Positions 45,822 to 56,385 of a stretch of DNA of 64,000 nt are shown here, one piece after another (the stretch's first letter is position 1; each line of letters starts with the position of its first letter). Origin of the DNA: Ashinkailepas kermadecensis. Taxonomy: Eukaryota > Arthropoda > Thecostraca > Neolepadidae. Location: NCBI GenBank assembly GCA_034440615.1, contig JAOTOM010002280.1:33067-97066 (forward strand), written 5' to 3'. Position numbers and translations under genes: made by a program. Below the pieces are notes generated by a model that was not told the DNA's origin, made no database searches, and saw nothing but the letters and a program-made list of their open reading frames with translations.

Positions 45822-45988
45822 GTGCGGAGCTGCCCCGTCGGCTGCAGGGCGACGGCTTCGTCTCCTACATCAGCCGGATCGAGAAGATCGACGCGCCTTG
45901 GTTCAGTGGTCTGTCGTTCCGCACCCGCGCCTCCGGCGCCCTGCTGATGCGCATCACCTTCGGAGACGGCATCAGCACACTGCTGCTG
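45822..45988 (+). CDS. stan: stan exon 10: start of LamG2
   Basis: Residues 506-561, phase 0 at the end. Acceptor GTCCAG, donor GTGAGT. It encodes GDGFVSYISRIEKID, WFSGLSFRTR and GALLMRITFGDGISTLLL, matching the opening strands of the second laminin-G domain. The final 17 bases plus the donor are the seed of the 36-bp array that follows. Confidence 0.94.
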
Positions 45989-46645
45989 GTGAGTCTCGGC
46001 GAAGTGGTCAGCACACTGCTGCTGGTGAGTCTCGGCGAAGTGGTCAGCACACTGCTGCTGGTGAGTCTCGGCGAAGTGGTCAGCACATTCTACTGCTGGT
46101 GAGTCTCGGCGAAGTGGTCAGCACACTGCTGCTGGTGAGTCTCGGCGAAGTGGTCAGCACACTCGCTGGTGAGTCTCGGCGAAGTGGTCACTGCTGGTGA
46201 GTCTCGGCGAAGTGGTCAGCACACTGCTGCTGGTGAGTCTCGGCGAAGTGGTCAGCACACTGCTGCTGGTGAGTCTCGGCGAAGTGGTCAGCACACTGCT
46301 GCTGGTGAGTCTCGGCGAAGTGGTCAGCACACTGCTGCTGGTGAGTCTGGCGAAGTGGTGCTGGTGAGTCTCGGCGAAGTGGTCAGCACACTGCTGCTGG
46401 TGAGTCTCGGCGAAGTGGTCAGCACACTGCTGCTGGTGAGTCTCGGCGAAGTGGTCAGCACACTGCTGCTGGTGAGTCTCGGCGAAGTGGTCAGCACACT
46501 GCTGCTGGTGAGTCTCGGCGAAGTGGTCAGCACACTGCTGCTGGTGAGTCTCGGCGAAGTGGTCAGCACACTGCTGCTGGTGAGTCTCGGCGAAGTGGTC
46601 AGCACACTGCTGCTGGTGAGTCTCGGCGAAGTGGTCAGCACACTA
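45989..46645 (+). repeat. 36-bp array of exon 10 end plus perfect splice donor, ~18 copies
   Basis: Unit GTGAGTCTCGGCGAAGTGGT plus CAGCACACTGCTGCTG. The last 17 coding bases of exon 10 (TCAGCACACTGCTGCTG) followed by GTGAGT are reproduced in almost every unit. Units translate in the exon frame to VSLGEVVSTLLL until a stop at the altered unit near 46080-46101. Units shortened near 46185 and 46350. Confidence 0.98.
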
Positions 46646-47395
46646 CTGCCAAGGAGTTGGTGAGGTTGTCAGTACACTACTGCTGATGAGTCGGCGAGGT
46701 TGTCAGCACATTCCACTGTCAAGGAGTTGGTGAGGTTGTCAGTACACTACTGCCAAGGAGTTTGTGAGGTTATCAGTGCACTACTGTAAGGGAGTTCAAC
46801 ACACTACTGTCAAGGAGTTGGTGAGGTTGTCAGTACACTACTGCTGGTGAGTCGGTGAGGTTGTCAGTACACTGTTGTCGAGGAGTCGGCGAGGTTGTCA
46901 GTACACTGTTGTCGAGGAGTCGGTGAGGTTGTCAGTACACTGTTGTCGAGGAGTCGGCGAGGTTGTCAGTACACTGTTGTCGAGGAGTCGGCGAGGTTGT
47001 CAGTACACTGTTGTCGAGGAGTCGGTGAGGTTGTCAGTACACTGTTGTCGAGTAGTTGGTGAGGTTGTCAGTACACTGTTGTCGAGGAGTTTGTGAGGTT
47101 GTCAGTACACTGTTGTCGAGGAGTTGGTGAGGTTGTCAGTACACTGTTGTCGAGGAGTTGGTGAGGTTGTCAGTGCACTGTTGTCGAGGAGTCGGTGAGG
47201 TTGTCAGTACACTGTTGTCGAGGAGTCGGTGAGGTTGTCAGTACACTGTTGTCGAGGAGTTGGCGAGGTTGTCAGTACACTGTTGTCGAGGAGTTGGCGA
47301 GGTTGTCAGTACACTACTGCTGATGAGTCGGCGAGGTTGTCAGTACACTGTTGTCGAGGAGTTGGAGAGGTTGTCAGTACACTGCTACTGGTGAG
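46646..47395. repeat. 34-bp minisatellite, ~22 copies, diverged relative of the 36-bp array
   Basis: Unit GTCAGTACACTGTTGTCGAG plus GAGTCGGTGAGGTT. Intermediate units such as CTGCTGGTGAGTCGGTGAGG link it to the 36-bp array. Confidence 0.95.
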
Positions 47396-47529
47396 TTGTG
47401 AATAAACAGAGATAACAAAGAACATTCTGAATAAACAGAAATATGCTCGCGCATCGGACATTACGTGACCGTTATGTCTCGTGAGTGGCATTATTGTAGT
47501 CGTGCCTATAGGTAGGCATCACTATGCCT

Positions 47530-48868
47530 ACATCCTGCACCTGGCATGTGCATAGTGCTCAGTACAGTATGAGTAGCAAATCTGCATAGTGCTCAGTACA
47601 GTGTGAGTAGTAAATCAATATAGCGTTCAGTACAGTGTGAGTAGTAAATCGACATAGTGCTCAGTACGGTGTGAGTAGCAAATAGACATAGCGCTCAGTA
47701 CAGTGTGAGTAGCAAATCGACATAGCGTTCAGTACAGTGTGAGTAGTAAATCAATATAGCGTTCAGTACAGTGTGAGTAGCAAATCGACATAGCGCTCAG
47801 TACAGTGTGAATAGCAAATCGATATAGCGTTCAGTACAGTGTGAGTAGCAAATCGACATAGCGCTCAGTACAGTGTGAATAGCAAATCGATATAGCGTTC
47901 AGTACAGTGTGAGTAGCAAATCGACATAGCGCTCAGTACAGTGTGAATAGCAAATCGATATAGCGTTCAGTACAGTGTGAGTAGTAAATCAATATAACGT
48001 TCAGTACAGTGTGAGTAGCAAATCGACATAGCGCTCAGTACAGTGTGAGTAGTAAATCGACATAGTGCTCAGTACAGTGTGAATAGCAAATCGATATAGC
48101 GTTCAGTACAGTGTGAGTAGCAAATCGACATAGCGTTCAGTACAGTGTGAGTAGCAAATCGACATAGCGTTCAGTGCAGTGTGAGTAGAAAATCGATATA
48201 ACGTTCAGTACAGTGTGAATAGCAAATCGATATAGCGTTCAGTACAGTGTGAGTAGTAAATCAATATAGCGTTCAGTACAGTGTGAGTAGTAAATCGATA
48301 TAGCGTTCAGTACGGTGTGAGTAGCAAATCGATATAGCGTTCAGTACAGTGTGAGCAGCAAATCGATATAGCGCTCAGTACAGTGTGAGTAGCAAATAGA
48401 CATAGCGTTCAGTACAGTGTGAGTAGCAAATCGACATAGCGCTCAGTACAGTGTGAATAGCAAATCGATATAGCGTAGTACTAGTGTGAGTAGTAAATCG
48501 ATATAGCGTTCAGTACAGTGTGAGTAGCAAATCGATATAGCGTTCAGTACAGTGTGAGTAGCAAATCGATATAGCGTTCAGTACAGTGTGAGTAGCAAAT
48601 CGACATAGCGCTCAGTACAGTGTGAGTAGCAAATCGACATAGCGTTCAGTACAGTGTGAGTAGCAAATCGACATAGCGCTCAGTACAGTGTGAATAGCAA
48701 ATCGACATAGCGTTCAGTACAGTGTGAGTAGCAAATCGACATAGCGCTCAGTACAGTGTGAATAGCAAATCGATATAGCGTTCAGTACAGTGTGAATAGC
48801 AAATTGACATAGCGTTCAGTGCAGTGTGAGTAGCAAATCGACATAGCGTTCAGTGCAGTGTGAGCAGC
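47530..48868. repeat. 34-bp minisatellite, ~39 copies
   Basis: Unit GTGTGAGTAGCAAATCGACA plus TAGCGTTCAGTACA. Variant positions: TAGCAAA/TAGTAAA, GACATA/GATATA, GCGTTC/GCGCTC. A two- to three-unit pattern recurs (GAGTAG then GAATAG units), indicating higher-order amplification. Confidence 0.97.
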
Positions 48869-49094
48869 ATGCCGGATAGAGTAGCCATGGTCCCATACTC
48901 AGCTCTGCATCACAGTGATGCAGAGCCTGATGCGTAGTAGGCTACACCTAGGCTACACCTAGGCTACACTTGCACCTAGTATGTGCAAAATGTCCAGTAC
49001 AGCATGAGTAGCAAATGGAGTAGTGTGACCATCGTCTCTTACTTTGCTATTCATCTCTATACAAATATATAGAGCTTGCAGTGCTGGTAGTATG
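48869..49094. other. Intron 10 unique sequence
   Basis: Only a short CTAGGCTACAC triplication near 48940-48970. Confidence 0.6.
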
Positions 49095-49097
49095 TTC

Positions 49098-49365
49098 CGG
49101 TGCCGTATGTGCGGGTGTTCGGTACCTCTGTCCTCTCTGCGGGTGTTCGGTGCCTCTGTCCTCTGTGCGGATGGGTGTTCGGTACCTCTGTCTTCTGTGT
49201 GGATGTTCGGTACCTTTGTTCTTTGTGCGGGTGTTCGGTACCTCTGTCTTCTGTGTGGGTGTTCGGTACCTCTGTCCTCTGTACGGATGTTCGGTACCTC
49301 TGTCCTCTGTGTGGGTGTTCGGTACCTCTGTCTTCTGTGTGGGGTTTCGATACCTCTGTCCTCTG
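49098..49365. repeat. 30-bp minisatellite, ~9 copies, ending 27 bp before exon 11
   Basis: Unit GGGTGTTCGGTACCTCTGTC plus CTCTGTGT. Ten codons, open on both strands. Confidence 0.95.
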
Positions 49366-49391
49366 ACGAGCCGTGGCACGCTGTCCGACAG

Positions 49392-49521
49392 CTACAAGAA
49401 GGCTATATCGAGTACCAGTACCAGTCCGAGGTGCTGCGACTGGACACAGTCCGAGTCAACGACGGCAGATGGCACCACGTGCTCGTCAAGTGGATGGCCA
49501 ATGCTGTATGGATTGAGCTCG
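49392..49521 (+). CDS. stan: stan exon 11: LamG2 continuation
   Basis: Residues 562-604 plus one base. Acceptor CCGACAG, donor GTGAGT. It encodes LQEGYIEYQYQSEVLRLDTV and VNDGRWHHVLVKW. The NDGRWH motif is the standard laminin-G turn. Phase 0 in and 1 out fit exons 10 and 12. Confidence 0.94.
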
Positions 49522-49990
49522 GTGAGTTTTCCGCCTCCAGGGCATGTCAGCAGGCAGCGGCGTTGCATTTTCTGGGAACGATTGTGTGGACACAGCACAC
49601 AAGATTGCGGCTGAGGGGCATTGAAAGACATTGCCTTCGGGTTACAGGGAAATGTGCGGCGAGTGGAGGAGTGCATTCTTAGTTTCTCGGATTTAGTTTT
49701 GGTGGGTGCGATTTAGCACTTCGTGGGCACAATTCAATACTGTAGGGGCACGTGCCCCTCAAAAGGCGTGCCAAACGACACCCGTGCATGGTGTGAATAG
49801 ATGCCATCTATTTAGCCTGGTTCATAAAATATATCCCATGACAACAGATCTAACTGTATCTGAAACTAGCTCGCGGTAGCAGATCTAGCTGTACTTTGCA
49901 TTAGACTTCTTGTCACAATTGTGGCGCGTGTTTATTGTTCTATATGCATGTTCGTAAACTCAAAATATTGAGTTAAAAAATCGGACAACG
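49522..49990. other. Intron 11 unique sequence
   Basis: Nothing recognised. Confidence 0.6.
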
Positions 49991-51142
49991 ATCCGGCCCG
50001 TCTGTGTCTGATCGACGACACTCCACCGGTGGTGACGCTGGATGACCGTCCCGTGCTCCGGCCCGTCTGTGTCTGATCGACGGCACTCCACCTGTGGTGA
50101 CGCTGGATGACCGTCCCGTGCTCCGGCCCGTCTGTGTCTGATCGACGACACTCCACCGGTGGTGACGCTGGATGACCGTCCCGTGCTCCGGCCCGTCTGT
50201 GTCTGATCGACGGCACTCCACCTGTGGTGACGCTGGATGACCGTCTCGTGCTCCGGCCCGTCTGTGTCTGATCGACGGTACTCCACCTGTGGTGACGCTG
50301 GATGAGCGTCTCGTGCTCCGGCCCTTCTGTGTCTGATGGACGGTACTCCACCTGTGGTGATGCTGGATGACTGTCTCGTGCTCCGGCCCGTCTGTGTCTG
50401 ATCGACGGCACTCCACCTGTGGTGACGCTGGATGACCGTCCCGTGCTCCGGCCCGTCTGTGTCTGATCGACGGTACTCCACCTGTGGTGACGCTGGATGA
50501 CCGTCCCGTGCTCCGGCCCGTCTGTGTCTGATCGACGGTACTCCACCTGTGGTGACGCTGGATGAGCGTCTCGTGCTCCGGCCCTTCTGTGTCTGATCGA
50601 CGGTACTCCACCTGTGGTGATGCTGGATGACTGTCTCGTGCTCCGGCCCGTCTGTGTCTGATCGACGACACTCCACCTGTGGTGACGCTGGATGACCGTC
50701 TCGTGCTCCGGCCCGTCTGTGTCTGATCGACGGTACTCCACCTGTGGTGACGCTGGATGACTGTCCCGTGCTCCGGCCCGTCTGTGTCTGATCGACGGTA
50801 CTCCACCTGTGGTGACGCTGGATGACCGTCCCGTGCTCCGGCCCGTCTGTGTCTGATCGACGGCACTCCACCTGTGGTGACGCTGGATGACCGTCTCGTG
50901 CTCCGGCCCGTCTGTGTCTGATCGACGGTACTCCACCTGTGGTGACGCTGGATGACCGTCCCGTGCTCCGGCCCGTCTGTGTCTGATCGACGGTACTCCA
51001 CCTGTGGTGACGCTGGATGAGCGTCCCGTGCTCCGGCCCGTCTGTGTCTGATCGACGGTACTCCACCTGTGGTGACGCTGGATGACCGTCCCGTGCTCCG
51101 GCCCGTCTGTGTCTCATCGACGGTACTCCACCTGTGGTGACG
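49991..51142. repeat. 65-bp minisatellite, ~17.6 copies, with 4-unit higher-order repeat
   Basis: Unit GTGCTCCGGCCCGTCTGTGT, CTGATCGACGGTACTCCACC, TGTGGTGACGCTGGATGACC, GTCCC. A marked pair of units (GATGAGCGTCTCG, CCCTTCTGTG, GTGATGCTGGATGACTG) occurs at about 50303-50380 and again 260 bp on (50563-50640), that is, exactly four units. Three - strand frames stay open across it; not a gene. Confidence 0.97.
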
Positions 51143-51187
51143 CCGCCGTTGCTGCTGTTACGTTACCGGCATGTCATCTGGTTTCAG

Positions 51188-51315
51188 ATTATGGCAACCA
51201 CGAGCTGACCGTGCCCGGGGACGCTCAGCTGACAGGTCGTTATGTGGACGAGGTCACGGTGGGCGGCGCCGACTCCGAACACCTGCCTGCGCCCAACCTT
51301 ATCGGCTGTGTCAGG
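51188..51315 (+). CDS. stan: stan exon 12: LamG2 continuation
   Basis: Residues 605-647. Acceptor TTTCAG, donor GTCAGT. It completes the Asp of LDYGNHEL, a motif kept in CELSR, and continues VDEVTVGGAD and NLIGCVR. It ends in phase 0. The donor region AGGGTCAGT recurs many times in the repeats immediately behind. Confidence 0.94.
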
Positions 51316-51642
51316 GTCAGTCGCGTAGGGGCTCACGGTCAGTCACACGGAGGCCTGATGGTCAGCAACACGGGGAATTAAGGGCCAGTCACACGGGGAC
51401 CTGAGGGTCAGCAACACGGGGAACTGAGGGTCAGCCACACTGGGACTTGATGGTTAGTCACACGGATACCTGAAGATAAGCAACACAGAGGCATCAGGAT
51501 CAGCCACTCGGGAGCCTGAGGGTCAGCCACTCGGGAGCCTGAGGGTCAGCCACTCGGGAGTCTGAGGGTCAGCAACAGGGAACCTGAGGGTCAGCAACAC
51601 GAAACCTGTGGGTCAGTAACACGGGCTGACCCTGAATCCTGA
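51311..51642. repeat. ~23-30-bp array starting at the exon 12 donor
   Basis: Units CCTGAGGGTCAGCAACACGG and GAGGGTCAGCCACTCGGGAG. They start with the exon end and donor itself (TCAGGGTCAGTC) and become regular after about 51400. Confidence 0.9.
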
Positions 51643-51648
51643 CCAACA

Positions 51649-52908
51649 TTATTTATTGTTACCATTTTGCATCTATACATATACTTGTGGCGACCAATAA
51701 TTTCGTGCAGGAAATAATACTGCGAATGAAACTGGTTGGAAGTTAAGGTTGAATAACATTATTTCTGATTGAAATTTCCCTATTGGTACTTTTCCAGTTC
51801 AGGAATGACAGTCTGGCGCGGTCGCCTATTCAGGCGCCATTGTTCAGCTCTCAAGTTAATCTCAAATTCTGTCTGTTTATATTCCGTGTTGGGACGTTGA
51901 CAAGCATGTAGTTGAGCGTGTATGTTCGTAATCACATGTAACAGAGGTTTCTTTTCAATATGATCAAGCAGTGTAACCGGTGCAGCAGGAAAATCCTCAC
52001 TTCTCGGGAATTGCGACAGGACCCAGGTGTTGCTTGTGGTTGCTAGGCAATGACATCATTTCGTGAATAAGTGCAAATTTAGCCAAGTGTGAACATTATA
52101 ATCAGTCATGACTATTTCAGCGATGCATTTTAAAAATGTAGGCGAATAATAATTTTACCCGCTCTATGGCTCGGTAAATCGTCCACAAAAAGTTCGTCCA
52201 ATGTTGAGAGACAGCGTTTTAGAGCTTTCCACTCACCTGAATCAGCTGCTGCTACACTTTGCTTTCTGGAAGTTCACATGGTTTTAGCTTTGATAGCCCC
52301 CACATTTGTTTTCCAGTTAGTCAATCCTACCTAATATCTCCATAGCCTTGGACCGACCCCTCCCCAGATGGAGATGGTCTGACCGACACTGTCGCTCGGT
52401 GCGGTCAGATGGCGCGCGAGGACGACTCAGGCTGTCGCCCGAACACCGAGCACACCGGTCGGCGACACTGGCATTGGTCTTCGATCGCTCCGTTCGGCGC
52501 CGATTGACATTACCGCGGCGTGGGAAAAACAGTACCGTTTTCTAGTTTTCTCAGAGCGTAAAAGTTGTGTTCTCAAGGCGATACGATGCCGGTGATGTCG
52601 GCTGGATGGATTCCCTGCGGCGACTGCCGCGCCGGTGCTGGACGAACGTCCGCCTCTGTGGAGGTGACCTGACAGGCGCCCCATGACCTGACCGGCGCCC
52701 CATGACCTGACCGGCGCCATGACCTGACCGGCGCCATGACCTGACCGGCGCCATGACCTGACCGGCGCCATGACCTGACCGGCGCCATGACCTGACCGGC
52801 GCCATGACCTGACCGGCGCCATGACCTGACCGGCGCCATGACCTGACCGGCGTCGTGACCTGACCGGCGCCATGACCTGACCGGCGCCCCATGACCTGAC
52901 CGGCGCCA
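51649..52908. repeat. 1,260-bp tandem duplication, copy 1
   Basis: ATTATTTATTGTTACCATTT at 51649-51668 and 52909-52928 mark the starts of two nearly identical copies. Each is about 1 kb of unique AT-rich then GC-rich sequence, ending in a 17-bp array (CATGACCTGACCGGCGC), here 52665-52908 (about 14 units). The few differences (for example 52019-region identical, single-base changes at 51855/53115 and 53449-region) suggest a recent event. Confidence 0.96.
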
Positions 52909-54060
52909 TTATTTATTGTTACCATTTTGCATCTATACATATACTTGTGGCGACCAATAATTTCGTGCAGGAAATAATACTGCGAATGAAACTGGTTGGA
53001 AGTTAAGGTTGAATAACATTATTTCTGATTGAAATTTCCCTATTGGTACTTTTCCAGTTCAGGAATGACAGTCTGGCGCGGTCGCCTATTCAGGCGCCAT
53101 TGTTCAGCTCTCAAGCTAATCTCAAATCCTGTCTGTTTATATTCCGTGTTGGGACGTTGACAAGCATGTAGTTGAGCATGTATGTTCGTAATCACATGTA
53201 ACAGAGGTTTCTTTTCAATATGATCAAGCAGTGTAACCGGTGCAGCAGGAAAATCCTCACTTCTCGGGAATTGCGACAGGACCCAGGTGTTGCTTGTGGT
53301 TGCTAGGCAATGACATCATTTCGTGAATAAGTGCAAATTTAGCCAAGTGTGAACATTATAATCAGTCATGACTATTTCAGCGATGCATTTTAAAAATGTA
53401 GGCGAATAATAATTTTACCCGCTCTATGGCTCGGTAAATCGTCCACAAAAGTTCGTCCAATGTTGAGAGGCAGCGTTTTAGAGCTTTCCACTCACCTGAA
53501 TCAGCTGCTGCTACACTTTGCTTTCTGGAAGTTCACATGGTTTTAGCTTTGATAGCCCCCACATTTGTTTTCCAGTTAGTCAATCCTACCTAATATCTCC
53601 ATAGCCTTGGACCGACCCCTCCCCAGATGGAGATGGTCTGACCGACACTGTCGCTCGGTGCGGTCAGATGGCGCGCGAGGACGACTCAGGCTGTCGCCCG
53701 AACACCGAGCACACCGGTCGGCGACACTGGCACTGGTCTTCGATCGCTCCGTTCGGCGCCGATTGACATTACCGCGGCGTAGGAAAACAGTACCGGTTTC
53801 TAGTTTTCTCAGAGCGTAAAAGTTGTTTTCTCAAGGCGATGCCGGCGATGTCGGCTGGATAGATTCCTGCGGTGACTGTCGCGCCGGTGCTGGACGAACG
53901 TCCGCCTCTGTGGAGGTGACCTGACAGGCGCCCCATGACCTGACCGGCGCCATGACCTGACCGGCGCCATGACCTGACCGGCGTCGTGACCTGACCGGCG
54001 CCATGACCTGACCGGCTCCATGACCTGACCGGCGCCATGACCTGACCGGCGCCACGTTCT
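52909..54060. repeat. 1,260-bp tandem duplication, copy 2
   Basis: Copy 2 of the segment at 51649. Its 17-bp array is shorter (about 7-8 units, 53925-54055) and leads directly into the exon 13 acceptor. It may be the original, as the array here touches the splice site that its units resemble. An open frame of about 65 residues in each copy (52348, 53607) has no family similarity. Confidence 0.96.
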
Positions 54061-54072
54061 GGCCGGCGGCAG

Positions 54073-54235
54073 GACGTGCGTGTGGGCAACTGGCCGAACT
54101 CGAGCCTCACCATCGAGGACGACATTCGGGCGGTGCGCGGCTGCTCGCTGGCCAACACCTGCGAGGCGGCCTCGTGTCCCGACCACAGCATGTGCCACGA
54201 CACCTGGGGCAGACACGAGTGCGCCTGTCAGCCAG
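54073..54235 (+). CDS. stan: stan exon 13: end of LamG2 and start of EGF5
   Basis: Residues 648-701 plus one base. Acceptor GCGGCAG, donor GTGAGG. It reads DVRVGNWPNSS, IRAVRGC, then EGF cysteines in CEAASCPDHSMC and ECACQP. The acceptor region matches the preceding 17-bp minisatellite unit at 14 of 17 positions. Confidence 0.94.
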
Positions 54236-54717
54236 GTGAGGTGGCAGGCTGACTCAGTGCCGTACTTCAGGCCAGATGATTGGCCTCTGTAGTGTGTCGG
54301 CCAATTCCACTTTGTGTCATTTCGCTCACTGGTACCACAGTTCATCAAAATTGTCAAGTGCTGCGTGTTCTTTATTGTCTTTTTGCCATAATGATTGGCT
54401 GGTGGTCCCTGTTCCATGCATCGCAAGGAGCCTAATGGCAACTTTCGAGAATCTTGGTGGCGTGGGAGCTATTTTGTGTGGCGCCTAAGCCAATCAGGCA
54501 CCATTTAAGTTTTCTCGGAGAGTGTGACTCGATGAGTGATGGAACGCAGTAGCTAATTTGAACGATACGCGATCCAAGCGCTAAATATTGATGTTTTGTT
54601 TTAATAGGGAAGCTCTCTGTGGTGTTTCCGTAGTTAGAACCGTGAACAGACGTGTGTAGGCACTGTGGAGCGTGCCCGCACTACCGTACTGCCACTGACA
54701 CCACCCCGTTCACACAG
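54236..54717. other. Intron 13, unique sequence
   Basis: Nothing recognised. Confidence 0.65.
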
Positions 54718-54843
54718 GGTACGTCGGCGACCAATGTACTCACGTGTGTCGACTGGCACCGTGTCAGAACAACGCCACGTGCACCCTGGACATGAACAGC
54801 CCGCGTGGGTACACGTGCAACTGCACCTCGGAGCTCACATACG
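54718..54843 (+). CDS. stan: stan exon 14: EGF5 end and EGF6
   Basis: Residues 702-743 plus one base. Acceptor ACACAG, donor GTGGGT. It encodes GYVGDQCTHVC, LAPCQNNATC and GYTCNCTSELTYG. The intron before it, 482 bp, is the shortest in the gene and holds no array. Confidence 0.94.
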
Positions 54844-54884
54844 GTGGGTCTGGCTACCGACCACCCATCCCTGCCTCGTACCAG

Positions 54885-55240
54885 TGACCATGTGGTTACC
54901 TTGGGACCTGCCAAGCGGCTGCGTGATTATCTTGGAACCTGCACAGCGACCATGTGGTTACCTTGGGACCTGCCAAGCGGCTGCGTGATTATCTTGGAAC
55001 CTGCACAGCGACCATGTGGTTACCTTGGGACCTGTCCAGCATCGTGTGGTTACCTTGGGACCTGCCAAGCGGCTGCGTGATTACCTTGGGACCTGCCAGG
55101 CGGCCACGTGGCTACCTTTGGACCTGTCCATCGGCCACGTGGCTACCTTGGGATCTGTCCATCGGCCGGGTGGCTAACTTTCGACCTGCCCAGCGGTCAT
55201 GTGTTTCCCTCGGGACCTGCCCAGCGGTCGTGTGACTACC
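54885..55240. repeat. ~31/62-bp array, intron 14
   Basis: Units CCATGTGGTTACCTTGGGAC plus CTGCCAAGCGG, alternating with TGCGTGATTATCTTGGAACC. Units degrade to the right (CGGCCACGTGGCTACC). Confidence 0.92.
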
Positions 55241-55289
55241 CTGCAGCCACGTGCGACTGCTGCTAGAATAATCAGATGTGTTGGGGCTT

Positions 55290-55970
55290 GCGAGCGCCGG
55301 GCTGACGCAGCTCGGGCTGACGCAGCTCGGGCAGCTCTCGTGACCACCAGAGTGCTCGCCGGCCGAGCGCCGGGCTGACGCAGCTCGGGCTGACGCAGCT
55401 CGGGCAGCTCGTGACCACCAGAGTGCTCGACGGCCGAGCGCCGGGCTGACGCAGCTCGGGCTGACGCAGCTCGGGCAGCTCGTGACCACCAGAGTGCTCG
55501 ACGGCCGAGCGCCGGGCTGACGCAGCTCGGGCAGCTCGTGACCACCAGAGTGCTCGACGGCCGAGCGCCGGGCTGACGCAGCTCGGGCAGCTCTCGTGAC
55601 CACCAGAGTGCTCGCCGGCCGAGCGCCGGGCTCACGCAGCTCGGGCTGACGCAGCTCGGGCAGCTCTCGTGACCACCAGAGTGCTCGCCGGCCGAGCGCC
55701 GGGCTCACGCAGCTCGGGCTGACGCAGCTCGGGCAGCTCGTGACCACCAGAGTGCTCGCCGGCCGAGCGCCGGGCTGACGCAGCTCGGGCAGCTCGTGAC
55801 CAGAGTGCTCGCCGGCCGAGCGCCGGGCTGACACAGCTCGGGCAGCTCTCGTGACCACCAGAGTGCTCGCCGGGCTGACGCAGCTCGGGCAGCTCTCGTG
55901 ACCACCATAGTGCTCGCCGGGCCGACGCAGCTCGGGTAACTCGTGACCACCAGAGTGCTCGCCGGAGCCG
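55290..55970. repeat. ~57-75-bp minisatellite, ~10 copies
   Basis: Units GAGTGCTCGCCGGCCGAGCG, CCGGGCTGACGCAGCTCGGG, CAGCTCGTGACCACCA. Length changes come from one or two copies of CTGACGCAGCTCGGG per unit. The very GC-rich array stays open in all - frames. Confidence 0.95.
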
Positions 55971-56245
55971 GCGTAACATGTGTGCAGTGCTGCGTGCGTC
56001 CTTCAGACGTTTCTCGGCAGGAGTATATTGCCGTACGCTGGCAGGTTTCTTGTCAAGCAGTAAGTAGCTCGAGCACTGTTGGATGATACAATTGGTTCGG
56101 TGAATGACGCCAGCAGCAAAATCTGCTGAAAACTTGCTGTCTGATGTGGACAATACATGCAATGTGTATGCCCTCTCTATAGGTGTGCTGTTTCACCATA
56201 GTTATTTAGAGTGTTGGTTGTCATGTTGCTCGTGGTGTGCGTCAG
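55971..56245. other. Intron 14 unique sequence before exon 15
   Basis: Nothing recognised. Confidence 0.6.
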
Positions 56246-56385
56246 GCACCTACTGCGAGTCGCGGATCGCGCAGCCGTGTCCCAGCAAGTGGTGGGGCTA
56301 CCCGGTGTGCGGCCCGTGCGACTGCGACACCAAAAACGGATACGACAGCGACTGCGACAAAAAGACGGGCCAGTGTCGCTGCAAG
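56246..56385 (+). CDS. stan: stan exon 15: laminin-type EGF, first part
   Basis: Residues 744-790, phase 0 at the end. Acceptor GCGTCAG, donor GTGAGC. It reads GTYCESR, CPSKWWGYPVCGPCDC and KTGQCRCK. The CP-WWG-PVCGPC-C string is a signature of the laminin EGF in CELSR/Stan. Confidence 0.96.

Noticed and set aside
52348..52545. Arg-rich 65-residue frame, present in both 1,260-bp copies
   Set aside because: Kept only because the segment is duplicated; no similarity, start context or splice evidence.
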